A program made the translations under genes and the position numbers. Shown here piece by piece: positions 42,458 through 51,615 of a DNA stretch of 64,000 bases. Numbering within the stretch: the first letter of the stretch is position 1; each line of letters begins with the position of its first letter. The notes below the pieces were generated by a model, which made no database searches, was not told the DNA's origin, and worked only from the letters and a program-made list of their open reading frames with translations. Source of the DNA: Sphingomonas sp. HMP9 (GTDB lineage Bacteria; Pseudomonadota; Alphaproteobacteria; Sphingomonadales; Sphingomonadaceae); NCBI RefSeq assembly GCF_013374115.1, contig NZ_AP022673.1, positions 1,268,501 through 1,332,500 of the forward strand, in the 5' to 3' direction.

Positions 42458-44073
42458 CAATGCATCCCTCCCGAGGGGGCGCCGCCGGTCTTGCCGGAGC
42501 GCATGAATAGAACCAGTGGCGCGACGACCAGCACGACCACCATCATCGCGCGGAACACGTCGAGGAAGGCGAGCATCGTCGCCTGCCGCTGCATCTGGCT
42601 GTAGAGGACCGCAAGCGGCGTGGTGGAGGGATCGCCCTGCCCCGCAAACGCGCCCGCCGCCTTCTGCATCCAGTCGTTGTAGTTCGGATCGAGTGGATTG
42701 AGCGTCTGGGTCAACTCCGACTGATGCCGCTGCAACCCACCGGCAAGCTGCGTCTGCGCGAAGCAGATGCCGATCGTGCCCCCGAGATTGCGCGAGACGT
42801 TAAGCAGACTCGACGCCTGCGCGGTCTGCGTTTGCTTGAGGCCAACATAGGCGATCGCGTTGATCGGCACGAACAGGAACGGCAGCGCCATCGCCTGGAA
42901 CAGCCGCGCGAACGCCGCATCGGAAAACGCGATGTCGGCGGTCAGGTGGCTCATGTTCCACAGCGCGAACGCCTGTACCAGCAATGCCGGGAACAGGAGG
43001 AAACGGACGTCGACTAGACCGCTCAACCGCCCTGCGAACGGTACCATGACGAGCGTCGCGAGGCCGCCCGCGGTGAGCGCCAGGCCGGCGTCGAGCGAGC
43101 TGTAGCCGAGCACCTGTTGCAGCATCTGCGGGATCAGCTGCGTCGTGCCGAACAGGATCATGCCGGTGACGCCCATCACGCCGATCGTCAGCGCGAAGTT
43201 GCGGTTCTTCATCAGCTTGAGATCGATCACCGGGTCCTTGTGGTTAAGTTCCCAGACGACGAGGCTGATCAGCGACACCGCGGCGATGATCGCCGACATC
43301 ACGATGAAGCCGCTGGCGAACCAGTCCTCGCGCTCGCCGCGATCGAAGGTGAGTTCGAGGAAGCCCAGCCCAAGCGCCACCAGCGCGACGCCGACATAGT
43401 CGATCGTCAGGCCGTTCTTGAAGCGCTCGTCACGGTCCTTCTTCACCTGGTCCGGCTCGTCGACCAATGCCTCGACCAGGAACCAGGCGAGGATGCCGAC
43501 GGGCACGTTGATCAGGAACACCCAGTGCCAGCTCGAATATTCGACGATGTACCCGCCGAGCGTCGGCCCGAGCACGGGGCCGACGACAACGACGATCGCG
43601 AACGCGGCGAACGCCATGCCGCGTTGCTTGGGCGGAAACGTATCGGCGAGGATCGATTGCTCGACCGGCGCTAACCCGCCGCCGCCTATCCCCTGCAGCA
43701 CGCGAGCGACGACGAGCGTCCCGATGTTCGGCGCCAGGCCGCATAGGAGGGAAGCAAACGTGAACAGTGCGATCGACAGCAGGAAATAGCGCTTCCGCCC
43801 GATCGCGTCGGACAGCCAGCCCGAGATCGGGATGACGATCGCGTTGGCGACGAGATAGCTGGTCAGCACCCACGTCGCCTGGTCGGTGGTGATCGACAGC
43901 CCACCCGAGATATGATCGAGCGCGACGTTGGCGATCGAGGTGTCGAGCACCTCCATGAAGGTCGGGATCGAGATGATCGCGACGATCAGCCACGGGCTGT
44001 GCTTGCCCGCCGCCGACCGGCTCGGCGACCAGCTATGGCCGCCGCCCGCGTCGACCTTAGCGGCCTTCGCCAC
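42457..44073 (-). CDS. DHA2 family (EmrB/QacA-type) multidrug MFS permease
   Basis: A 538-residue inner-membrane transporter with about fourteen predicted helices. The DHA2 motif LDTSIANVALDHISGGLS lies in helix 1, followed by WVLTSYLVANAIVIPISGWLSDAIGRKR and the antiporter motif GPVLGPTLGGYI. Start GTG at 44073, one base past the HlyD-type gene's stop. It expels drugs in exchange for protons with the co-encoded adaptor and duct. Confidence 0.94.
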   Translation of the reverse strand: MAKAAKVDAGGGHSWSPSRSAAGKHSPWLIVAIISIPTFMEVLDTSIANVALDHISGGLSITTDQATWVLTSYLVANAIVIPISGWLSDAIGRKRYFLLSIALFTFASLLCGLAPNIGTLVVARVLQGIGGGGLAPVEQSILADTFPPKQRGMAFAAFAIVVVVGPVLGPTLGGYIVEYSSWHWVFLINVPVGILAWFLVEALVDEPDQVKKDRDERFKNGLTIDYVGVALVALGLGFLELTFDRGEREDWFASGFIVMSAIIAAVSLISLVVWELNHKDPVIDLKLMKNRNFALTIGVMGVTGMILFGTTQLIPQMLQQVLGYSSLDAGLALTAGGLATLVMVPFAGRLSGLVDVRFLLFPALLVQAFALWNMSHLTADIAFSDAAFARLFQAMALPFLFVPINAIAYVGLKQTQTAQASSLLNVSRNLGGTIGICFAQTQLAGGLQRHQSELTQTLNPLDPNYNDWMQKAAGAFAGQGDPSTTPLAVLYSQMQRQATMLAFLDVFRAMMVVVLVVAPLVLFMRSGKTGGAPSGGMH

Positions 44074-44074
44074 C

Positions 44075-45247
44075 TCAGCGGACCTTGACGGTCGGCACCA
44101 CCGACATGCCGGGGCCGATCGGATAGCGCTTCGGGTCGGGCCCGTTCTTCACGTCGAACACGATCCGCACGGGGACGCGCTGGACGACCTTCACGTAATT
44201 CCCGGTGGCATTCTGTGGTGGGAGGAGCGCGAACGCCTGGCCTGCGCCGCGCTGGATGGAATCCACGTGCCCCTTGAACTCGATTCCCGGATACGCGTCG
44301 ACGTGGATGTCGACGGGCTGGCCGATCTTCATGAGCGTGAGCTGCGTTTCCTTGAAGTTCGCAGTGACCCACATCTTGTCGGGGACGATCGCCATCAACT
44401 GCGTGCCCGGCGCGACATAGGAGCCGATATTGACCGAGCGATTGACCACCTGCCCCGCGACCGGCGCGGTCAGGCGGAGGTCGCTGATGCTGACGTTCGC
44501 CTGGTCGACCAGCGCGCGCTTGGCATCGATCACTGATTCCGCCGCGCCGACCTGCTTCCGCGCGACCGTGATCTGTGCGGTCGCGGTATCGATCTGCTCG
44601 CGGGCTTGTGCTGCATCCGCGGCGGTCTGGCGGGCGGTGGCGCGTGCCTGGTCGAGCTGCTGGCCTGCGACCGCGCTCGGATCGAGCCGCAGCAACGCCT
44701 CGTAGCGCGCAAGATCCTGCTGCGCCTTGACCGCGGCCGCCATCGGAACACGAGCCTGGGCCGCGGCCTGCTGGCGCTGCGCCTCGGCGGCGGTAACCTG
44801 CGCCTGTGCCTGCGCGAACTGTGCGCGCGACTGCTGCTCGTTGGCCTGCGCCTCGGCGACCTGTGCGTCGCGACCCGACGCCTTGATCACCGCGAGCAGC
44901 CGGCCGGCCTCGACATGGCGGTTGTCGATATCGGCGACCTGCACCAGCGTGCCCGCGACCTGTGGCGCAAGCCGGACGATGTGCGTGTCGACGAACGCGT
45001 CGTCGGTCGATTCGAACTGCCGCGCGTGCAGCCAGTACAGCAGGCCGCCGATAATGAGACCGCCGACGACGATGACGAGGATGATCCAGAACAGCGGCTT
45101 CTGGAACACCGACGGCTTCTTGTCGTCGTCGGACTCCTCGGACTCATCCTGCTGTTCGGTCTCGGACTGTTGGTCCTCGCCGTTCGGATCGCGCTTGCGG
45201 TCCTCGTCGTCATGGTCGGTGTCGGAATGGTTCGTCTGGTCGGTCAT
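44075..45247 (-). CDS. HlyD family periplasmic adaptor (EmrA-type)
   Basis: A 390-residue adaptor: an acidic, Asp/Glu/Gln-rich cytoplasmic N-terminus (unusually long at about 50 residues), one membrane helix (PLFWIILVIVVGGLIIGGLLYWLH), split lipoyl domain and a long Ala/Gln coiled-coil hairpin (QQSRAQFAQAQAQVTAAEAQRQQAAAQA). It joins the permease to the outer-membrane duct. ATG overlaps the TetR stop (ATGA). Confidence 0.93.
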   Translation of the reverse strand: MTDQTNHSDTDHDDEDRKRDPNGEDQQSETEQQDESEESDDDKKPSVFQKPLFWIILVIVVGGLIIGGLLYWLHARQFESTDDAFVDTHIVRLAPQVAGTLVQVADIDNRHVEAGRLLAVIKASGRDAQVAEAQANEQQSRAQFAQAQAQVTAAEAQRQQAAAQARVPMAAAVKAQQDLARYEALLRLDPSAVAGQQLDQARATARQTAADAAQAREQIDTATAQITVARKQVGAAESVIDAKRALVDQANVSISDLRLTAPVAGQVVNRSVNIGSYVAPGTQLMAIVPDKMWVTANFKETQLTLMKIGQPVDIHVDAYPGIEFKGHVDSIQRGAGQAFALLPPQNATGNYVKVVQRVPVRIVFDVKNGPDPKRYPIGPGMSVVPTVKVR

Positions 45248-45882
45248 GCCTGGCCCTGTTCTTCAGCACGCATCGAATCGAGGATGGCGTCGATATTGGC
45301 GTCGATCCGCGCTTTGATATCGAGAATGTCGGAAGCCTCGAGCGTGTCGCGCTCGAGCAGTTTGAGGCACGTCGCGCGGTTCGCCCGCAGCGTAATGACC
45401 TGCCCCATCAAGGTGATCGTCGCGATCCGTGCCGCGCGGACCTTGGCGTGCCCTGTCGCGATGCAGACCAGGTCGCCGAGCTTGCGGACCATCTGGCCCA
45501 TCACGCCGCTGTAGATCCGCTCGAACGCCTCGCCCGGGTTCATCTGTTCGCGCAGGACGAACAGCGTCCAGTCAGCGCTCTCCGCGCTGGCCATCTTGTC
45601 CGCGAGCCGACCGAGGATGCGGTGGATCTGCGCGCGCGCACCCTCTGCGTCATCGGTGGCGATCTCGTGCGCGAGTTCGAGCGGATCGCCCATCACCGCG
45701 GACATGCGCTCGGCGATCCGGTCGGCGGCGGCGAGATACAAGCCCTCCTTGCCGCCGTAATGATAGGTGATCGACGACATCGCGGTGCCCGCCGCCGCGG
45801 CGATTCCGCGCGTGCTGGCGCCCTCTAGGCCCTTGGCACCGAATTCGCTGATCGCGATATCTAGGAGTCGGGACTGAACCAC
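45244..45882 (-). CDS. TetR/AcrR family regulator of the efflux operon
   Basis: A 212-residue repressor-type protein. The N-terminal HTH is LLDIAISEFGAKGLEGASTRGIAAAAGTAMSSITYHYGGKEGLYLAA. The C-terminal ligand domain fits the group with DUF1956/CerR-type ends. It starts with GTG and is the first gene of the efflux operon. It probably represses its own operon until an inducing compound binds; this is inference from position. Confidence 0.9.
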   Translation of the reverse strand: MVQSRLLDIAISEFGAKGLEGASTRGIAAAAGTAMSSITYHYGGKEGLYLAAADRIAERMSAVMGDPLELAHEIATDDAEGARAQIHRILGRLADKMASAESADWTLFVLREQMNPGEAFERIYSGVMGQMVRKLGDLVCIATGHAKVRAARIATITLMGQVITLRANRATCLKLLERDTLEASDILDIKARIDANIDAILDSMRAEEQGQA

Positions 45883-46012
45883 GCGGCGGTGTTTAGTTCG
45901 ATCGAACGAACGGACCTAATGAACAAAGTGTCATGATCTGCGTCGAGGACAAGATCGGAACACGCCGTCACGCGTCATCCGTCACCCCTCACCCGCCACC
46001 CGCACCCGTGAT

Positions 46013-46096
46013 CCGTCATCCTGACGAAAGTCAGGATCCAGAGTAATTGGCCGCGATCCCGTGCGGCTCTGGATCCTGACTTTCGTCAGGATGACG
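46013..46096. repeat. Palindromic repeat, family A, paired form
   Basis: CCGTCATCCTGACGAAAGTC and its complement at the ends, inner GGATCCAGAG/CTCTGGATCC. Same layout as 3670 and 53748. Confidence 0.92.
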
Positions 46097-46098
46097 TA

Positions 46099-46157
46099 GT
46101 ATTGGGAACTCAGGATGCCAGCGTATCGGGAATTCAGGATGACGGGGTATCTGGAAC
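46099..46157. repeat. Short tandem repeat, about 24-bp unit, two and a half copies
   Basis: Units begin at 46099, 46123 and 46147, each starting GTAT and containing T/C-GGGAA-T/C-TCAGGATG. They follow directly on the family A palindrome and seem to reuse its AGGATGACG end. Confidence 0.65.
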
Positions 46158-46240
46158 AACGCGCCCGCAAAAGTCGCGACGCCTGACGCACGGCACATAC
46201 AGAAACGCCGGCCTCTTCTGCGAAGAAACCGGCGTAAATC

Positions 46241-46315
46241 TGGTGGGCGCGACAGGGATTGAACCTGTGACCCCACCCGTGTGAAGGGTGTGCTCTACCG
46301 CTGAGCTACGCGCCC
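46241..46315 (-). tRNA. tRNA-Val (anticodon CAC)
   Basis: Acceptor GGGCGCG paired with CGCGCCC, D-arm GCTC/GAGC, anticodon stem CACCC/GGGTG with loop TTCACAC (anticodon CAC), T-loop TTCAATC and an encoded CCA. A 75-base tRNA. Confidence 0.95.
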
Positions 46316-46386
46316 GAAACTCGTTCGGAAGCGGGCCTTTAGGCATGGGACGGCCGCCTGTCCAGCCCTTTAGTGGTCATCACCTC

Positions 46387-46514
46387 GATCCTCCCCCGCC
46401 AGGGGGAGGTGGCGCCGAAGGCGACGGGTGGGGAGGACACGGACCGCAGGGTATCGCGTACCGCCCCTTCCGTTTGGCATGCGCCAGACACCTCCCCCCT
46501 GGCGGGGGAGGATT
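46387..46514. repeat. Palindromic repeat, family D
   Basis: Arms ATCCTCCCCCGCCAGGGGG and CCCCCTGGCGGGGGAGGAT, with inner AGGTGGCG and CACCT elements. It ends 15 bp after the hupB stop and probably terminates that gene. Confidence 0.9.
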
Positions 46515-46529
46515 ATACGCCGTTCAGGC

Positions 46530-46802
46530 TTAGTTGACCGCGTCCTTTAGCCCCTTGCCGGCCTTGAACTTCGGCTGGGTAGAGGCCTTGATCGTCATGG
46601 GTTCGCCGGTGCGGGGATTGCGGCCGGTCGACGCCTTGCGCTTCGAGATCGAGAACGTGCCGAACCCGACCAGGCGAACCTCGTCGCCCTTCTTCAGCGA
46701 TGCCTCGATCGCCTCGAATACCGCCTCGACCGCCTTGATCGCGTCGGCCTTTACGAGCCCGGACGTATCAGCGACCGTTGCGATAAGCTCCTGCTTGTTC
46801 AT
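46530..46802 (-). CDS. hupB: HU-family DNA-binding protein
   Basis: A 90-residue histone-like protein that bends DNA and shapes the nucleoid. Motifs are MNKQELIATVADTSGL, VRLVGFGTFSISKRKASTGRNPRTGEP (beta arm) and the final KFKAGKGLKDAV. ATG at 46802 has a GGGGGA ribosome-binding site six bases upstream. Downstream of lon, as in many alphaproteobacteria; a separate promoter lies between them. Confidence 0.97.
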   Translation of the reverse strand: MNKQELIATVADTSGLVKADAIKAVEAVFEAIEASLKKGDEVRLVGFGTFSISKRKASTGRNPRTGEPMTIKASTQPKFKAGKGLKDAVN

Positions 46803-46863
46803 GTGTATCCCCCGGGAAAAACTCGAATCGGCCGCGATGGACTCGCGACCGCAGTCAGCGCGC

Positions 46864-46892
46864 AATAATGCGGCGGCTCCGTCTGCTGTCAA
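46864..46892 (-). promoter_or_regulatory. Candidate sigma-70-type promoter of hupB
   Basis: TTGACA, a 17-bp spacer, then ATTATT on the minus strand, 60-90 bp upstream of the hupB ATG. The -35 hexamer lies in the loop of an approximately 12-bp GC-rich inverted repeat (GCGGCGG.../...CCGCCGC), which may also affect read-through from lon. Confidence 0.55.
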
Positions 46893-46931
46893 ACGAAACC
46901 GCCGCTTCATCGCTTACGATCCAAACATGGA

Positions 46932-49325
46932 TCAGTGGTGAAGGCTACCCCCGACCGGCGCGATCGGCGCCGGCGGCAATGCCGCAAGCTCATCCGCATC
47001 GGTCCACTCGATCGCCTCGAGCGGCTCGGTCAGCGCCAGACGCAGCACCTCGTCGACATGGCTGACAGGGATGATCTTCAGCCCCGCCTTGATGTTCGCC
47101 GGGATCTCCGCGAGGTCCTTCTCGTTCTCCGCCGGGATCAGCACCGTCTCGATACCTCCGCGAAGAGCGGCCAGCAGCTTCTCCTTGAGGCCACCGATCG
47201 GCAGAACGCGGCCGCGCAGCGTGACCTCGCCAGTCATCGCCACCTCGCGTCGGATCGGCACGCCGGTCAGCGTCGAGACGATCGACGTGACCATGCCGAT
47301 CCCTGCCGACGGGCCATCCTTCGGCACCGCGCCCTCGGGCAGATGGATATGGATATCCTTGCGCGCGAACAGGCTCGGCTTGATCCCGTAGCTCGGCGCA
47401 CGTGCCTTGACGAAGCTGAACGCGGTCTCGATCGATTCCTTCATCACGTCGCCGAGCTTGCCGGTGAGCTTGGCCTGCCCCTTGCCCGCGACCGTCACGC
47501 TCTCGATCGTCAGCAACTCGCCGCCGACCTCGGTCCAGGCGAGCCCGGTGGCCGCACCGATCTGATTCTCGGTCTCGCCGAGGCCATGACGATATTTCTG
47601 CACGCCGGCATACTCACCGACATTCTCGGGCGTGATCGTAACGCTGGTCGTCTTGTTCTCGAGGATCTGGCGCAACGCCTTGCGGCACAGCTTGGCGATC
47701 TCGCGCTCGAGCGTACGGACGCCCGCCTCACGCGTATATTGCTGGATGAGCGTGCGAAGCCCCTCCTGAGTCAGCGTGAACTCGCCCGGCTTCAGACCGT
47801 GCGCCTCGATCTGCTTCTCGACCAGATGGCGCTCGGCGATCTCGACCTTCTCGTCCTCGGTATAGCCCTCCAGTCGGATGATCTCCATGCGATCGAGCAG
47901 CGCCTGTGGCAGGTTCAGCGAGTTCGCGGTGCACACGAACATCACGTCCGACAGGTCGATATCGACCTCAAGATAATGGTCCTGGAACTTGCCGTTCTGC
48001 TCCGGGTCGAGAACTTCCAAAAGCGCAGACGCCGGATCGCCCCGGAAATCCTGGCCGAGCTTGTCGATCTCGTCGAGCAAGAACAACGGGTTCGACGTGC
48101 CGGCCTTTTTCAGGTTCGTCACGATCTTGCCCGGCAGCGAGCCGATATAGGTGCGGCGATGGCCACGGATCTCGGCTTCGTCGCGCACGCCGCCAAGCGA
48201 CTGGCGGATAAACTCGCGCCCCGTCGCCTTCGCGATCGACTTGCCGAGCGAGGTCTTGCCGACACCGGGAGGGCCGACGAGGCACAGGATCGGCCCCTTC
48301 AGTTTGTTGGTACGGGCCTGCACCGCGAGATACTCGACGATCCGGTCCTTGACCTTCTCGAGCGCGTAATGATCCTCGTCCAGCGTCACCTGTGCGGCGG
48401 CGATGTCCTTCTTGATCTTCGACTTCTTGCCCCAGGGGAGACCGAGCAGCACGTCGAGATAATTGCGCACGACGGTCGCCTCGGCGCTCATCGGCGCCAT
48501 CGTCTTGAGCTTCTTGAGCTCGGCGGTTGCCTTGCCGCGCGCTTCCTTGCTCATCTTGAGCGTCGCGATCTTCTGCGTCAGCTCGGCGATCTCGTCGCCT
48601 TCGCCCTCGCCATCCTCGTTGCCGAGCTCGCGCTGGATCGCCTTCAACTGCTCGTTGAGATAATATTCGCGCTGCGTCTTCTCCATCTGGCGCTTGACGC
48701 GGCTCTTGATCTTCTTCTCGACCTGCAGGACGCCCAACTCGCCCTCCATCGCCGTCATCGCCATTTCGAGACGCTTGGACGGGTTGGTCTCGACCAGCAT
48801 CGCCTGCTTCTCGGCAACCTTGATCGCGATGTTGGCGACGACCGCGTCGGACAGCTTCGACGCGTCCTCGATCTCCGACATCTGCACCGCGGTCTCGGAC
48901 GCGAGCTTGCGGTTGAGCTTGGCGTAATTCTCGAACTGGTCGACCACCGAGCGCATCAGCGCGGTGACTTCGGCACCCTCGACCTCGGCATCGGCGACCG
49001 GCTCGACCGTCGCGGTGAGAAACTCGCCGCTCTCGTCCAGCGTCTCCAGCGTCGCGCGCTGCTTGCCCTCGACGAGCACCCGGACAGTGCCATCGGGCAG
49101 CTTCAACAGCTGCAGGACGGTCGCGGTGACCCCCATCGAGTACAGGTCGTCACGCGCGGGATCGTCCTCGGCGGGATCGACCTGCGCGACGAGGTAGATC
49201 TCCTTGTCCGCAGCCATTGCCGCTTCGAGCGCGGCAACGGACTTATCGCGACCGACAAACAGCGGCACGATCATGTGCGGGAAGACGACGATGTCGCGAA
49301 GGGGAAGGACGGGGTACTGGGTCAT
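46932..49325 (-). CDS. lon: ATP-dependent Lon protease
   Basis: A 797-residue cytoplasmic AAA+ serine protease that degrades damaged and regulatory proteins. Order: LON substrate domain ([23 protein letters not shown]), coiled coil, AAA+ module with Walker [11 protein letters not shown] and Walker [11 protein letters not shown], then the protease domain with PKDGPSAGI (catalytic serine) and the lysine in [13 protein letters not shown] 49325 (MTQYPVLPL) has GGAG five bases upstream and was preferred over the in-frame ATG at 49349. Confidence 0.97.
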   Translation of the reverse strand: MTQYPVLPLRDIVVFPHMIVPLFVGRDKSVAALEAAMAADKEIYLVAQVDPAEDDPARDDLYSMGVTATVLQLLKLPDGTVRVLVEGKQRATLETLDESGEFLTATVEPVADAEVEGAEVTALMRSVVDQFENYAKLNRKLASETAVQMSEIEDASKLSDAVVANIAIKVAEKQAMLVETNPSKRLEMAMTAMEGELGVLQVEKKIKSRVKRQMEKTQREYYLNEQLKAIQRELGNEDGEGEGDEIAELTQKIATLKMSKEARGKATAELKKLKTMAPMSAEATVVRNYLDVLLGLPWGKKSKIKKDIAAAQVTLDEDHYALEKVKDRIVEYLAVQARTNKLKGPILCLVGPPGVGKTSLGKSIAKATGREFIRQSLGGVRDEAEIRGHRRTYIGSLPGKIVTNLKKAGTSNPLFLLDEIDKLGQDFRGDPASALLEVLDPEQNGKFQDHYLEVDIDLSDVMFVCTANSLNLPQALLDRMEIIRLEGYTEDEKVEIAERHLVEKQIEAHGLKPGEFTLTQEGLRTLIQQYTREAGVRTLEREIAKLCRKALRQILENKTTSVTITPENVGEYAGVQKYRHGLGETENQIGAATGLAWTEVGGELLTIESVTVAGKGQAKLTGKLGDVMKESIETAFSFVKARAPSYGIKPSLFARKDIHIHLPEGAVPKDGPSAGIGMVTSIVSTLTGVPIRREVAMTGEVTLRGRVLPIGGLKEKLLAALRGGIETVLIPAENEKDLAEIPANIKAGLKIIPVSHVDEVLRLALTEPLEAIEWTDADELAALPPAPIAPVGGSLHH

Positions 49326-49367
49326 GAACGCTCCGGTGGGTGCCTGCATGGGGGCATAATCTACCGC

Positions 49368-49396
49368 TTATATGGTGAGGATACGGCGTCCATCAA
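49368..49396 (-). promoter_or_regulatory. Candidate promoter of lon
   Basis: TTGATG, a 17-bp spacer and ATATAA on the minus strand about 45-70 bp before the lon ATG. The -10 lies in CACCATATAAG, which also resembles a heat-shock sigma -10, so the sigma factor cannot be decided. Confidence 0.45.
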
Positions 49397-49442
49397 TCGG
49401 TTGGCGGTGGTTAGGGGTTTTGGTGCGTTACCCGAGCCTAGC

Positions 49443-49522
49443 AGTTCTCCTGCGAACGCAGGAGTCCAGGGTAACGGGCTGCAGCGTTTGAGACCCTAGG
49501 CTCCTGCGTTCGCAGGAGAACC
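49443..49522. repeat. Palindromic repeat, family C
   Basis: AGTTCTCCTGCGAACGCAGG and its complement at the ends; inner AGTCCAGGGTAACGGG. It lies between the divergent starts of lon and the M1 aminopeptidase. Confidence 0.9.
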
Positions 49523-49567
49523 GAAGATGCTGGATCGCACTTGTATGCGCGCCGCCCAAGCGCGACA

Positions 49568-51301
49568 ATGCCGGACATGATCTCCCGCCTTCTCCTTGCC
49601 GCCAGTGCCACCGCGCTTCTCGCCGCCGCCCCGCTTCCCAAGAAGGGCGAACCGGCGATCACCGCGCAGACGCAGCGGTCCGGCGGCGTGCTGACACCCG
49701 AGCAGACCGCGCTCACGTTCGACAGCGCGGACCTTGCGTTCGAGGTGCTGCCCGAGACGGAAAGCTTGAACGGCGTCGCCACGTTGGTCTTCACCGCAAA
49801 GGCCCCCCTCACCCGCCTGCCGATCGACCTCGATCGCAATTTGCCGGTCAGCGCGATCGCGATCGACGGCGTGCCGCTCGCGCCGACGGCGTGGAGCAAT
49901 CCCGAGGGCCGCTTGACGATCACGCTCCCCAAGCCGGTCGCGGCCGGCGGCAAGGTCACTGCGAAGATCACCTATGGCGGCACGCCGCATGTCGCGGTGA
50001 AGGCGCCTTGGGACGACGGGATGGTCTGGTCGAAGACGCCCGATGGCCGGACGTGGTTCGCGACGACCGCGGAAGGCTATGGCTGCGACCTGTTCTGGCC
50101 GTGCCTCGATTTCCCGACCGGCAAACCCGCGTTGGTCACGCTTCACATCACCGTGCCGAAGGGATTGAAGGCACCATCGAACGGCGTGCTGCTCGGCGTC
50201 GACACGCTGACGGACGGCCGGACGACGTGGAACTGGCGCGCCAAGCATCCCAACACCTACGGCGTCGCGCTGAACGTCGGGCCGTATGAGGAAATCAGCG
50301 GCACCTACAGGAGCCGCTACGGCAACAGCATCCCGATGTATTACTGGTACCTGCCCGGCGAGAAGGCGCAGGCGCAAAAGCTGTTCGCCGAATTCGCGCC
50401 GACGCTCGACTTCTTCGAATCGCTGATCGGCCCCTACCCGTTCGGCGACGAGAAGCTCGGCGTTGTCGAGACTCCGCACAAGGGCATGGAGCACCAGACC
50501 ATCAACGCCTACGGCAACGACTATGCCAAGGCGCCGGAAGGGTTCGACTGGCTGTTCCAGCACGAGTTCGCGCATGAGTGGTTCGGCAATCAGCTGACCG
50601 CGGCGAACTGGGACGATTACTGGCTGCACGAGGGATACGGCACGTACATGCAGCCGCTCTATGGCCAGTGGCGCGAGGGGCGCGCGCGCTATGCGGCGAT
50701 GATGCAGGGCGAGCGCACCTCGATCATGAACCTGAAGCCCATCACGCAACAGCGCATCACCACCGAGGAAGAGGTGTACGAACTCGACAAGGGCGGCGCG
50801 GGGCAGGACATCTACTATAAGGGCTCGTGGATGCTCCACACGCTGCGCGCCCTGATCGGCGACAAGGCGTTCTTCGATGTCACGCGGCTGGCGGTGTACG
50901 GCCGCACGGATCCCAAGCCGGGTAATTTTACGCCGCGATTCGGATCGACAAAGGAGTATGAAGCGCTCGTCCGCAAGGTAACGGGGAAGGAGTATGGCTG
51001 GTTCTTCGACGTGTATCTCCGCCAGGCAGCCCTCCCCGACCTGGTCGAGACCCGGACCGGAAACATGCTGACGTTGGCGTGGAAGGTGCCGGGCAACGGC
51101 GCGTTCCCGCTGCCGGTTCAGGTGCAGTTCGACGGCAAGACGCGGACGCTGCCGATGACCGGCGGGAAGGCGAGCCTGTCGGTCCCGGGGAGGGCGCATG
51201 TGGTGATCGACCCGGACGCGCTGGTCCTCCGCCGCAGCATCGCACTCGAAGACGTAGCCGCCTGGAAAGCCGCGCAAGCCGCAAAGGGCAAGCCACAATG
51301 A
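49568..51301 (+). CDS. M1 family zinc metallopeptidase (aminopeptidase N-like), exported
   Basis: A 577-residue protein with a signal peptide (MISRLLLAASATALLAAAP) and an M1 catalytic domain: the HEFAH zinc motif followed by the third ligand in WLHEGYGTYMQ (HExxH-x18-E), with KGMEHQTINAYGND where GxMEN is usual. It removes N-terminal residues from peptides, probably in the periplasm. ATG at 49568 or 49577 are both possible. The stop overlaps the next gene (ATGA). In place of the standard GAMEN exopeptidase motif this protein has GMEHQ, so specificity may differ. Confidence 0.9.
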   Translation: MPDMISRLLLAASATALLAAAPLPKKGEPAITAQTQRSGGVLTPEQTALTFDSADLAFEVLPETESLNGVATLVFTAKAPLTRLPIDLDRNLPVSAIAIDGVPLAPTAWSNPEGRLTITLPKPVAAGGKVTAKITYGGTPHVAVKAPWDDGMVWSKTPDGRTWFATTAEGYGCDLFWPCLDFPTGKPALVTLHITVPKGLKAPSNGVLLGVDTLTDGRTTWNWRAKHPNTYGVALNVGPYEEISGTYRSRYGNSIPMYYWYLPGEKAQAQKLFAEFAPTLDFFESLIGPYPFGDEKLGVVETPHKGMEHQTINAYGNDYAKAPEGFDWLFQHEFAHEWFGNQLTAANWDDYWLHEGYGTYMQPLYGQWREGRARYAAMMQGERTSIMNLKPITQQRITTEEEVYELDKGGAGQDIYYKGSWMLHTLRALIGDKAFFDVTRLAVYGRTDPKPGNFTPRFGSTKEYEALVRKVTGKEYGWFFDVYLRQAALPDLVETRTGNMLTLAWKVPGNGAFPLPVQVQFDGKTRTLPMTGGKASLSVPGRAHVVIDPDALVLRRSIALEDVAAWKAAQAAKGKPQ

Positions 51302-51615
51302 CCACGCCGCCGTTCCCCCGCGAAGGCGGGGGCCCAGGGTTCCAAGAAACACCGCCCGCGACTCCTGGGCTCCTGCGTTCGCAGGAGAACGGCCCGTGGA
51401 TTTCCCGCGCGGCAGAGATGGCCGCGATCTTCATGGTCGGCGACGGCCTGATCGGCCTGCTCCAGCCGCGTCGCCACGTCGATCTCTGGAAGGCCGACGC
51501 GCTGGGCACGGAAAAGCTGGTATCGCCCTTCGTCGACCGCCCCGGCCGTCGGCGTCTCTACGCGGTGGTGCAGATCGCCGCGGGCCTCGCCTTGGCGGCT
51601 CGCCAGAGACCATGA
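51298..51615 (+). CDS. Small hypothetical protein with a repeat-encoded N-terminus
   Basis: A 105-residue protein of unknown function. Its ATG overlaps the M1 peptidase stop (ATGA) and its stop overlaps the cytochrome start (ATGA), so it is a real operon member. Codons 5-32 run in frame through a family C palindrome and have low-complexity Pro/Gly content. The rest (SRAAEMAAIFMVGDGLIGLLQPRRHVDLWKADA, ending with VVQIAAGLALAA) has two hydrophobic stretches. ATG at 51418 would give a short form without the repeat, but its ribosome-binding site is weak. Confidence 0.7.
   Translation: MTTPPFPREGGGPGFQETPPATPGLLRSQENGPWISRAAEMAAIFMVGDGLIGLLQPRRHVDLWKADALGTEKLVSPFVDRPGRRRLYAVVQIAAGLALAARQRP
51311..51392. 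repeat. Palindromic repeat, family C, inside the small gene
   Basis: GTTCCCCCGCGAAGGCGGGG and CTCCTGCGTTCGCAGGAGAA arms, with inner CCCAGGG/CCTGGG. It lies wholly within the first third of the small operon gene and contains no stop in that frame. Confidence 0.9.

Larger units (their letters stand above)
45883..46240. other. 358-bp region upstream of the efflux operon, with repeats
   Basis: No gene is seen. Next to the TetR start, the segment ATCGAACGAACGG (from 45900) is a possible operator half, but its partner is not clear. From 45965 on it is filled by short GTCA/CACCC direct repeats, a family A palindrome and a three-unit 24-bp tandem repeat. Confidence 0.6.

Noticed and set aside
46134..46346. 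A 70-codon frame covering tRNA-Val (with SSAVEHTLHTGGVTGSIPVAPT)
   Set aside because: It is a translation of the tRNA gene itself, a common spurious call.
46935..49499. An open frame of more than 800 codons on the plus strand opposite lon
   Set aside because: It is antisense to an intact, unmistakable gene, is rich in Arg/Asp/Leu/His as expected from the complementary frame of a high-GC gene, and has no recognisable domain.
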